A stretch of 11,056 nt of DNA, from NCBI GenBank assembly GCA_030044035.1, contig JASHWN010000240.1, forward strand, positions 1-11,056, in the 5' to 3' direction. This DNA comes from Xanthobacteraceae bacterium (GTDB taxonomy: Bacteria > Pseudomonadota > Alphaproteobacteria > Rhizobiales > Xanthobacteraceae). Both the position numbers and the translations under genes were made by a program. The notes beneath the pieces are model-generated. The model did no database searches. It was not told where the DNA came from and saw only the letters and a program-made list of their open reading frames with translations. Shown one piece after another: positions 5,444-11,056 of this stretch. Within the stretch, counting starts at the first letter, position 1. Every line of letters starts with the position of its first letter.

Positions 5444-7156
5444 ATGAACCCCCTCCTCACCCCGGCGCGGATCGGAGCGGTCGAGATCAAGAACCGCATC
5501 GTCATGCCGCCGATGACGACGCGCACCGCCGATGCCGAAGGCTTCGTCACCGATGACGCGGTCGCCTACTACATGGCGCGGGTGCGCGGCGGCGTCGGGT
5601 TGATCACGGTCGAGATGGCGTCGCCGGAAAAATGCGGCCGCCATCGCCGCCATGAGATCGGCATCTACGACGACCGCTTCCTGCCCGGCCTGACGCGGCT
5701 GGTCGGCGAAATTCATCGCGGCGGCGCCAAGGCCTCGATCCAGCTCGGCCATGGCGGCGGCCACACCCGCGCCGACATCTGCGGCGAGACGCCGATCGCG
5801 CCGTCGGCCATTGCGCATCCGGTCTACGAAACCACGTTCGAGACCATCGTGCCGCAGGAAATGACCAAGGCGCGCATCGGCGAAACCATTGCGGCCCATG
5901 TGGCCGCGGCGGTGCGAGCCAAAAACGCCGGCTTCGACTGTGTCGAGATCCACGCCGCGCACGGCTATCTGATCTCGCAATTCCACGCTCCGTTTGAGAA
6001 CCGCCGCAGCGACGAATATGGCGGCAGCCTGGAAAACCGCGCCCGCTTCGGTCTGGAAATCCTGCGCGCCGTAAAGGCTGCGGTGCCGGACCTCGGCGTG
6101 ATCTACCGGCTGTCGGTCGAAGACTTTTTTCCCGGCGGGCTGACGTTCGACGACGGCCGGCAGATCGCGATCTGGGCGGCGCAGAGCGGCGCCGATGCGC
6201 TGCACATCAGCGCCGGCCATTACCGCTCGCTGCCGTCGGCCCAGATCGTGCTGCCGCCGATGAGCTATCCGGACGCGACCTTTCTCGACTTCGCCGCCGA
6301 CGTGAAAAGCAAGGTCGCGGTGCCGGTGATCGCGGTCGGCCGGCTCGGCGATCCGGCGCTGGCGCAGGACGCGGTGGCAAGCGGCAAGACCGATTTCATC
6401 GCGCTCGGCCGCACGCTCGTCGCCGATCCGCAATGGGTGGAAAAAGTCGCGCGCGGCGAGCCGGTGCGGCGCTGCCTCGCCTGCAACACCTGCATCAACG
6501 AGATGCGCGGCGGCGCCCGTATCGGCTGCGTGGTCAATGGCGCCGCCGGCCGCGAAACCTTGTTCGCGGCGCCGCGGCCGCCGCACGGCGAGCGCATCGC
6601 GGTGATCGGCGCCGGCCCCGCCGGCCTGACCTACGCGTCGCTGGTGGCCGACGGCAACGCGGTGACGGTGTTCGAAAAGGCGCCGCGCGCCGGCGGCGCC
6701 TTCAACTATGCCGGCAAAGCGCCGCTGTTCCAGGAGGTCGCGGCCAATGAAAAAAGCTTTGCGCGCTACATCGCCGATCTCGTCGCCGCCTGCGCGATGA
6801 AGAAGGTCGAATTTCGCTTCGCCGCCGACGTGACCGCCGCGCCCGAAGGCTTGGCGCCGTTCGATCGCATCGTGATCGCAACCGGCGCCGCTTATCGCTT
6901 CGGCCTCGGCCCCCTGATCAGAGCGCTGCTCGACAGCGGGCTCACACGTGCGCCTGGCCTGGCGCGGCTATTCTCGGTGGCGGCATTGCGCGACTGGTTC
7001 TACTACAGCGCGCGGCGCGGCACGGCCGCGCGTTTCAAGGCGCTGACGCGGCCGGGACAGGTCGTCACGGTCATCGGCGACGCTGCGCGCGCCGGCAAAA
7101 GCAAGCAGGCTATCGCCGAAGCCTTTGAAGCGGCGCTCATGGGGAAGGGTTCATAG
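5444..7156 (+). CDS. FMN/4Fe-4S/FAD oxidoreductase (OYE/dienoyl-CoA reductase/TMADH type), shortened C-terminus
   Basis: A 570-residue multidomain flavoenzyme. Residues 1-340 are an old-yellow-enzyme TIM barrel: TPARIGAVEIKNRIVMPPMTTR (6-27), CVEIHAAHGYLISQF (167-181) with the catalytic-type HGY, the SDEYGGSLENRARF box (189-202), and the phosphate-binding region VIAVGR...IALGRTLVADP (295-329). Cys344, Cys347, Cys350 and Cys362 (C-x2-C-x2-C-x11-C) fit the 4Fe-4S motif spacing of trimethylamine-dehydrogenase-like members. A dinucleotide motif GAGPAGL (389-395) begins the FAD domain, and ATGA closes it at 479-482. Only about 60 residues then separate this from the terminal VTVIGDA segment (541-547), so the NAD(P)H-binding part of full-length relatives (around 650-730 residues) is largely missing. 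ATG 5444 fits the family N-terminus although no strong ribosome-binding site is seen. Probably first gene of the transport operon. Confidence 0.9.
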   Translation: MNPLLTPARIGAVEIKNRIVMPPMTTRTADAEGFVTDDAVAYYMARVRGGVGLITVEMASPEKCGRHRRHEIGIYDDRFLPGLTRLVGEIHRGGAKASIQLGHGGGHTRADICGETPIAPSAIAHPVYETTFETIVPQEMTKARIGETIAAHVAAAVRAKNAGFDCVEIHAAHGYLISQFHAPFENRRSDEYGGSLENRARFGLEILRAVKAAVPDLGVIYRLSVEDFFPGGLTFDDGRQIAIWAAQSGADALHISAGHYRSLPSAQIVLPPMSYPDATFLDFAADVKSKVAVPVIAVGRLGDPALAQDAVASGKTDFIALGRTLVADPQWVEKVARGEPVRRCLACNTCINEMRGGARIGCVVNGAAGRETLFAAPRPPHGERIAVIGAGPAGLTYASLVADGNAVTVFEKAPRAGGAFNYAGKAPLFQEVAANEKSFARYIADLVAACAMKKVEFRFAADVTAAPEGLAPFDRIVIATGAAYRFGLGPLIRALLDSGLTRAPGLARLFSVAALRDWFYYSARRGTAARFKALTRPGQVVTVIGDAARAGKSKQAIAEAFEAALMGKGS

Positions 7157-7160
7157 GTAG

Positions 7161-7186
7161 GCTACAAGCGGCACACTTCTTGCGAT
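7161..7186 (+). repeat. Leader of ATPase copy 1, duplicated upstream of copy 2
   Basis: The 26 bases before ATG 7187 match, at equal length, the 26 bases before ATG 8098 (8072-8097). Both begin GCTACA and end TTCTTGC(G/A)AT, and the match continues into ATGATCG. The tandem duplication therefore included the translation-initiation region. Neither copy has a clear Shine-Dalgarno sequence. The shared leader supports placing both starts at these ATGs, with a second in-frame ATG four codons later in each. Confidence 0.6.
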
Positions 7187-7978
7187 ATGATCGCCGTCAT
7201 GGCGACCGCCGCAAAACTCTATCTCGATCAAGTGGGCATGACGTTCGACACGCCGGCCGGCCCGCTCGTGGCGCTGGCGCCGCTGACGCTCGCCGTTCCG
7301 CCCGGCCACCTCATCAGCCTGATCGGACCGCGCGGCTGCGGCAAAAGCACGATCTTCAACATCCTCGCCGGCGTGTTGCGGCCGACCGCCGGCCGCGTCT
7401 TGCTCGACGGCATCGATTCGACCGGCGTCACCGGCCGCGTCGGCTACATGCTGCAGCGGGATTTGCTGCTGCCTTGGCGCAGCGTGCTCGACAACGTCAT
7501 TCTCGGCATCGAGGCGCAGGGCGTGCCGATCCGCGAAGCGCGCCATCGTGCGCTGCCGCTGTTGTGCCGCCATGGTCTTGCCGGTCTCGAATACGCCCAC
7601 CCTAACGCGCTGTCGGCCGACATGCGCCAGCGCGCGGCGCTCTTGCGCACGCTCTTGTGCGGCACCGACGTGATCCTGCTCGATGAGCCGTTTGCCGCAC
7701 TCGAAGCAGAGACCAAGCTCGCCATGCAGGACTGGCTGCTCGGCCTGTGGGCCGATTTCGGCAAGACGGTGGTGTTCGTCACCCGCGACGTCGATGAAGC
7801 GATTTATCTGTCCGACGAAGTCTGCGCCATGGCGGCGCGCCCGGGCCGCATTGCCGAAACCCTGGCGGTGCCGCTCGCGCGGCCGCGGCAGCGGCAAGCG
7901 CCGGAATTCATCGCCATCAAGGAGCGCTGCTTAAAACTTCTGACCGTCGATCATAGTTCAGTCGGCGCCGCGGCCTAA
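7187..7978 (+). CDS. NitT/TauT-type ABC transporter ATP-binding protein, degenerate motifs
   Basis: A 263-residue nucleotide-binding subunit of a nitrate/sulfonate/taurine-type ABC importer, acting on the cytoplasmic face of the membrane. It keeps Walker A GPRGCGKST (47-55), Q-loop Gln90 in YMLQRDLLLPWR, and Walker B VILLDE (162-167). The other ATPase elements are altered: the signature is LSADM (142-146) instead of LSGGM, the D-loop is AALE (170-173) instead of GALD, and the H-loop His is Arg200 in VFVTRDVDEA. The next gene is a tandem copy, roughly 65-70 percent identical by eye, with all of these canonical. The frame is intact and the rest of the fold is conserved, so this is not an obvious pseudogene; it may form the non-hydrolysing half of an asymmetric ATPase pair. 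It begins 30 bp after the flavoenzyme. Confidence 0.92.
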   Translation: MIAVMATAAKLYLDQVGMTFDTPAGPLVALAPLTLAVPPGHLISLIGPRGCGKSTIFNILAGVLRPTAGRVLLDGIDSTGVTGRVGYMLQRDLLLPWRSVLDNVILGIEAQGVPIREARHRALPLLCRHGLAGLEYAHPNALSADMRQRAALLRTLLCGTDVILLDEPFAALEAETKLAMQDWLLGLWADFGKTVVFVTRDVDEAIYLSDEVCAMAARPGRIAETLAVPLARPRQRQAPEFIAIKERCLKLLTVDHSSVGAAA

Positions 7979-8071
7979 TCCAAGCGCCGGCGATTGCTCG
8001 GCAAGACGGCCGAAATCGGTTGCGACTGCGGCGATCTGAATTCCGATCACGCGAATTGTCACAGTTCGCAT

Positions 8072-8097
8072 GCTACAGCTGGCGCAGTTCTTGCAAT
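8072..8097 (+). repeat. Leader of ATPase copy 2, duplicate of 7161-7186
   Basis: Second copy of the duplicated leader described at 7161-7186, same length, with five or six mismatches concentrated in the middle. The distance between matching points of the two copies is 911 bp, giving the period of the tandem duplication. The preceding 93 bp (7979-8071) hold no recognisable gene and do not visibly match the region before copy 1. Confidence 0.6.
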
Positions 8098-8901
8098 ATG
8101 ATCGGCACTATGGCCGCAGCCACAAAGCTTCGCCTCGATCAGGTCAGCATGACGTTCAACATGCCGGCCGGTCCGTTTGCCGCGCTGGCACCGGTGACGC
8201 TTGCCATACCGCAAGGCCGCTTTATCAGCCTGATCGGACCGTCCGGCTGCGGCAAAAGCACGATCTTCAACATCGTCGCCGGCCTGTTGCAGCCGAGCGG
8301 CGGCCGCGTTTTCATCGACGGCGTCGACGCAACGGGCACGATCGGCCGCGTCGGCTACATGCTGCAGAAGGATCTGCTGCTGCCCTGGCGCACGGTGCTC
8401 GACAACGTCATTCTCGGCATGGAGATCCAGGGCGTGCCGCTCAACGCGGCGCGCGAGCGCGCGTTGCCGCTGCTGCGTCGCTACGGGCTCTCCGGCTTCG
8501 AATATCTCTATCCGAACGCGCTGTCCGGCGGCATGCGCCAGCGCGCCGCTCTGTTGCGCACGCTGTTGTTCGACACCGATATCATGCTGCTCGACGAGCC
8601 GTTCGGCGCACTCGACGCGCAGACCAAGTCGCACATGCAGGAATGGCTGCTGCAGCTGTGGGGCGATTTCGGCAAGACGGTGGTGTTCGTCACCCACGAC
8701 GTCGAGGAGGCGATCTACCTGTCCGACCAGATGTACGTCATGGCGACCCGGCCCGGCCGGCTCGTTGAAACGATCCCGGTGCCGATCGAGCGGCCGCGGC
8801 AGCGCACGGTGACGCTCAGCAGCGAGTTCATCGCCATCAAAGAGCGCTGCATGCGGCTTTTGACCGAGGCCCACAAGTCCGCACTCGAGGAGGCGGCTTA
8901 A
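8098..8901 (+). CDS. NitT/TauT-type ABC transporter ATP-binding protein, canonical copy
   Basis: A 267-residue ABC ATPase of the nitrate/sulfonate/taurine importer family. All motifs are canonical: Walker A GPSGCGKST (47-55), Q-loop Gln90 (YMLQKDLLLPWR), signature LSGGM (142-146), Walker B IMLLDE (162-167), D-loop GALD (170-173) and H-loop His200 (VFVTHDVEEA). It should power import with the permease encoded 15 bp downstream. The frame is open back to 8020, but ATG 8098 is chosen because similarity to the first copy, in protein and in leader DNA, starts there. Compared with copy 1 it has about four extra residues near the C-terminus (PRQRTVTLSSEF against PRQRQAPEF). Confidence 0.95.
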   Translation: MIGTMAAATKLRLDQVSMTFNMPAGPFAALAPVTLAIPQGRFISLIGPSGCGKSTIFNIVAGLLQPSGGRVFIDGVDATGTIGRVGYMLQKDLLLPWRTVLDNVILGMEIQGVPLNAARERALPLLRRYGLSGFEYLYPNALSGGMRQRAALLRTLLFDTDIMLLDEPFGALDAQTKSHMQEWLLQLWGDFGKTVVFVTHDVEEAIYLSDQMYVMATRPGRLVETIPVPIERPRQRTVTLSSEFIAIKERCMRLLTEAHKSALEEAA

Positions 8902-8916
8902 GATGGCGTTGCCGGT

Positions 8917-9786
8917 ATGAGTGTTGAGGGTACATCGCAGGCCGGCGCGCGTCCCGATGTCGCGCCCGCGGCAGCTGCGCCTGCCGCACGGCAGGTGAAA
9001 AAAATTCGACGCCTGCCGGTGCAGAAGGATTTGCCGCTCGGCGTCACCATTGCGATTCAAGTCGGCATCCTCGTTGCGGCGATCGCACTATGGCAGGCCG
9101 CAGCGGACCGCGGCTGGATCGACGGCTTCTTCTGGTCGAGGCCGAGCGACGTCTATGCGACGCTGATCAAATTCTTCACTGCCGGCGATGCTTGGACCGA
9201 TATCGAATACACGTTTGGCTCGACCATTTTGGGCTTTGTCCTCGGCACTGCAGCGGGCTCGCTGCTCGGCCTGTCGTTCTGGTGGTCGCGCAACTACGCG
9301 ACGATCGCGCAGCCCTACATGATCTGCTTCCATTCGCTGCCGAAGCTGGCGTTGGCACCATTGGTCATCCTGATCTTCGGGCTTGGTCTCGCCTCGAAGG
9401 TCGCGATTGCGACCGCACTGACCATCATCGTCTCGGCGCTGACCACCTATGCCGGCGTCAAGGCGCTCGATACCGACCAGGAGCGGCTGTTCTATTCGCT
9501 TGGCGCGAGCCGCATGCAGGTGTTTCGCAAGCTGGTGGTGCCGTTCTGCCTGCCCTGGATCATTTCGGTGCTGCGGGTGAATATCGGACTGGCCTTGACC
9601 GGCGCCATCGTCGGCGAGTTCATCGCTTCGCAGCATGGCCTCGGCCGTGCCATTTTGTATGCCGGAAATACCTATGATATCGCGCTGGTTTGGGTGGCGT
9701 CGCTGGTGCTGTCGACGCTTGCCGTGGCGATGTACGCAGCCGTGTCATGGCTCGAGCGCATCCTGCGCCAAGGCATCAAGCAATAG
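8917..9786 (+). CDS. NitT/TauT-type ABC transporter permease
   Basis: A 289-residue inner-membrane permease of the SsuC/TauC/NrtB type. A hydrophilic Ala/Pro-rich N-terminus (1-40) precedes about six hydrophobic segments (roughly 42-60, 97-120, 136-154, 158-176, 213-235 and 255-277). The cytoplasmic EAA-like coupling loop that docks onto the ATPase is clear: YSLGASRMQVFRKLVVPFCLPWI (193-215), with the invariant Gly196. The membrane-exit segment GAIVGEFIASQHGLG (229-243) is also family-typical. Only one permease gene is present, so it should work as a homodimer, while two different ATPases are available to it. ATG 8917 lies 15 bp after the ATPase stop with only a weak ribosome-binding site; translation is probably coupled. 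Confidence 0.95.
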   Translation: MSVEGTSQAGARPDVAPAAAAPAARQVKKIRRLPVQKDLPLGVTIAIQVGILVAAIALWQAAADRGWIDGFFWSRPSDVYATLIKFFTAGDAWTDIEYTFGSTILGFVLGTAAGSLLGLSFWWSRNYATIAQPYMICFHSLPKLALAPLVILIFGLGLASKVAIATALTIIVSALTTYAGVKALDTDQERLFYSLGASRMQVFRKLVVPFCLPWIISVLRVNIGLALTGAIVGEFIASQHGLGRAILYAGNTYDIALVWVASLVLSTLAVAMYAAVSWLERILRQGIKQ

Positions 9787-9828
9787 GCGAAAAGGGGCAT
9801 CGGCGTGCCCGCAACTGACGAGGTTGTC

Positions 9829-10836
9829 ATGAGCACATCGGGATTCGACAGGCGCGGACTTTTGGCTTCGAGCGCGGCAGCCGGCGCTGCGGCGATCGCC
9901 CGGCCCTATCTGGCCCGGGCGGCCGCCACCGAAGTGCTTATTGCCGAACCGGTTCACGGCACCGGCTATCTGCCGCTCTACATCGGCATGGCAAAAGATC
10001 TGTTCGAGGACGTGACCGTCAAGATCGTGACCATCGAGACCGGCGCCGGCCATACCAATGCGGTGCTGTCCGGGCAGGCCTTCGCCTTTATCGGCGGGCC
10101 GGAGCATTGCGCCTTCGCCAAGGCCAAGGGCGCCGAGCTGCGCGCCGTGGTCAACTGCGTCAATCGCGGCAACGTCTATTTCTGCGCCGCCAAGGGACTG
10201 GAGCCGCGCAACGAAGACTGGACGAGCTACTTCAAGGGCAAGACGATCGCCACCAGCGGCTATGGCGGCACACCGAATTCGATCACGCGCTACCTGTTGA
10301 AAAAGTGGCAGCTCGATGCCACCAAGGACGTGACGCTGATCGAGACCGCCAACTCGGCGGTGCTGCCGATCGTCAAGGCCAAGCGGGCGGAGATCGGCTG
10401 CACGACGGAGCCGTTTGTCACCCAGGGCCTGCGCGCGGGCGTATGGGGCGAGCCGATCATCAACATTCCGAAAATGATGGGCCCGTACGCCTATTCGACC
10501 TTCAACGTGCGCCTCGATTCGATCCAGAAGACGCCCGAGCTGGTGCGCGGCTTTGTGCGCGGCATGATGAAATCGTTGAAATTCGTCGACGAAAACCACG
10601 ACGAGGCCGCGCAACTCGCCCAGAAGCAATTCCCCACCATGGCGCTCGACGATCTGAAAGCGACGCTCGGCCGCTCGTTCGCCGACGACATGTGGAGCAA
10701 GGACGGCGTCATCAGCCGCGCTTCGTGGGACACCGCCAAATCCGTCGTCATGGGCGCCGGCATCCTCAAGACCGACGTCAAATACGACGAGATCATCGAC
10801 ATGAGCTTCGTCGACAAGCTCAAGGCGACTCTATAA
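9829..10836 (+). CDS. ABC transporter substrate-binding protein (NMT1/SsuA-like) with a Tat-type signal
   Basis: A 335-residue periplasmic binding protein for the ABC importer encoded just upstream. The N-terminus FDRRGLLASSAAAGAAAIA (6-24) has twin Arg8-Arg9 followed by a moderately hydrophobic alanine stretch and a likely cleavage site after LARAAA (28-33), a Tat-like signal. The mature part has the two-lobed layout of NMT1/SsuA/TauA receptors: EVLIAEPVHGTGYLPLYIGMAKDLF (35-59), a ligand-lobe segment GAGHTNAVLSGQAFAFIGGPEHC (72-94), FKGKTIATSGYGGTPNSITRYLL (135-157) and an EPFVTQGL lobe. The start is ATG 9829, with GAGG upstream; an in-frame GTG at 9805 also has AGGGG upstream and would add eight residues before the Tat motif. 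The ligand is unknown. Confidence 0.92.
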   Translation: MSTSGFDRRGLLASSAAAGAAAIARPYLARAAATEVLIAEPVHGTGYLPLYIGMAKDLFEDVTVKIVTIETGAGHTNAVLSGQAFAFIGGPEHCAFAKAKGAELRAVVNCVNRGNVYFCAAKGLEPRNEDWTSYFKGKTIATSGYGGTPNSITRYLLKKWQLDATKDVTLIETANSAVLPIVKAKRAEIGCTTEPFVTQGLRAGVWGEPIINIPKMMGPYAYSTFNVRLDSIQKTPELVRGFVRGMMKSLKFVDENHDEAAQLAQKQFPTMALDDLKATLGRSFADDMWSKDGVISRASWDTAKSVVMGAGILKTDVKYDEIIDMSFVDKLKATL

Positions 10837-10861
10837 AGCAATCAGGGAAGGAAATGGAACC

Positions 10862-11056
10862 ATGTCCGAACCGATCTGGAACAAATTCCTCACCGAACGC
10901 GACAAGGCGGTGTTCGGCACCTCCGGCTATGGCGCGCGCGGCGGCTTCGGCAAGCGGCCGGCGTTGTTGATCATCGACGTCAACTGGGCGTTCTGCGGCG
11001 ACCGCCCCGAGCCGATCCTCGAATCGATCAAGCGCTGGCGCAACTCCTGCGGCGAG
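10862..11056 (+). CDS. Isochorismatase-family (cysteine hydrolase) protein, 5' part only
   Basis: The first 65 residues of a protein cut by the window end. KRPALLIIDVNWAFCGD (31-47) is the first beta strand of the isochorismatase-like fold, with Asp39 in the place of the catalytic Asp. The SIKRWRNSCGE segment (55-65) follows, as in N-carbamoylsarcosine amidase-like members. Such enzymes hydrolyse amides or ureido compounds with a Cys-Asp-Lys triad; the Cys and Lys would lie beyond the window, so activity cannot be judged. The start at ATG 10862 has AAGGA nine bases upstream; an overlapping ATG at 10853 is in another frame. The gene begins 25 bp after the binding protein, fitting an operon that imports and then hydrolyses a nitrogenous solute. 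That link is inference. Confidence 0.85.
   Translation, partial: MSEPIWNKFLTERDKAVFGTSGYGARGGFGKRPALLIIDVNWAFCGDRPEPILESIKRWRNSCGE

Noticed and set aside
5231..6586. Long minus-strand open frame (451 codons) opposite the flavoenzyme
   Set aside because: Antisense to a well-supported OYE-type gene; no recognisable domain, and it runs through the palindromic repeat.
7187..7978. First ATPase as a pseudogene
   Set aside because: The frame is full length, Walker A, Q-loop and Walker B are intact, and changes fall at specific motif positions rather than as stops or frameshifts; kept as a CDS with the caveat noted.
8020..8097. Upstream start of the second ATPase
   Set aside because: The 26 added residues do not resemble the first copy or the family; the duplicated leader places the start at 8098.
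9805..9828. GTG start eight codons upstream of the binding protein
   Set aside because: Not excluded, since AGGGG precedes it, but ATG 9829 has GAGG upstream and gives a more typical short n-region before the twin arginines.
38..11056. Rut-type pyrimidine degradation (a luciferase-like RutA with an isochorismatase-like RutB)
   Set aside because: The two genes lie about 9.8 kb apart on opposite strands, no other rut-like gene is present, and the families are too broad for that assignment.

Overview
The window looks like chromosomal DNA of a GC-rich alphaproteobacterium of the Bradyrhizobium/Rhodopseudomonas type (Hyphomicrobiales). This is inferred from the high GC, the codon use, the intergenic palindromic repeats (cores such as GTCATTGC...GCAATCCAG and CCCTCCCCCGC...GCGGGGGAGGG), and a gene content rich in orphan tricarboxylate-type receptors, NitT/TauT-type ABC transporters and CoA/flavin catabolic enzymes. 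No ribosomal, tRNA, phage, IS or CRISPR elements were seen.

Layout. Positions 38-1069 (minus) hold a luciferase-like flavin oxidoreductase, divergent from a secreted Bug/TctC-type solute receptor (1158-2129, plus). The receptor converges with a small PilZ-domain protein (2295-2558, minus), and the gap between them is filled by a nested palindromic repeat. After an AT-rich stretch and an inverted pair of hairpins comes a minus-strand pair, translated in the order thiolase-fold protein (4374-3202) then its DUF35 Zn-ribbon/OB-fold partner (3198-2812), 3 nt apart. Divergent from these is an SDR-fold protein (4438-5220, plus). A composite palindromic repeat of about 180 bp (5249-5430) separates the SDR from a plus-strand gene series that is probably one operon: an FMN/4Fe-4S/FAD oxidoreductase of the old-yellow-enzyme/dienoyl-CoA-reductase/trimethylamine-dehydrogenase type (5444-7156), two tandem NitT/TauT-type ABC ATPases (7187-7978 and 8098-8901), one ABC permease (8917-9786), a Tat-type periplasmic binding protein (9829-10836), and the start of an isochorismatase-family hydrolase (from 10862, cut by the window end).

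How the genes may work together (inference). The ABC genes would import a small organic solute, possibly nitrogen- or sulfur-containing. The cysteine-hydrolase-type enzyme and the flavoenzyme would act on it, while the thiolase-fold/DUF35 pair and SDR would handle a CoA-bound intermediate. The substrate cannot be read from sequence, and no regulator lies in the window.

The most unusual point is that several proteins keep their fold signatures but lack the residues their families normally use. The first ATPase has an altered ABC signature (LSADM), D-loop (AALE) and H-loop (Arg), while its tandem copy is fully canonical. The SDR lacks the Ser-Tyr-Lys triad. The thiolase-fold protein lacks the nucleophilic Cys. 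The flavoenzyme lacks most of its NAD(P)H-binding region.
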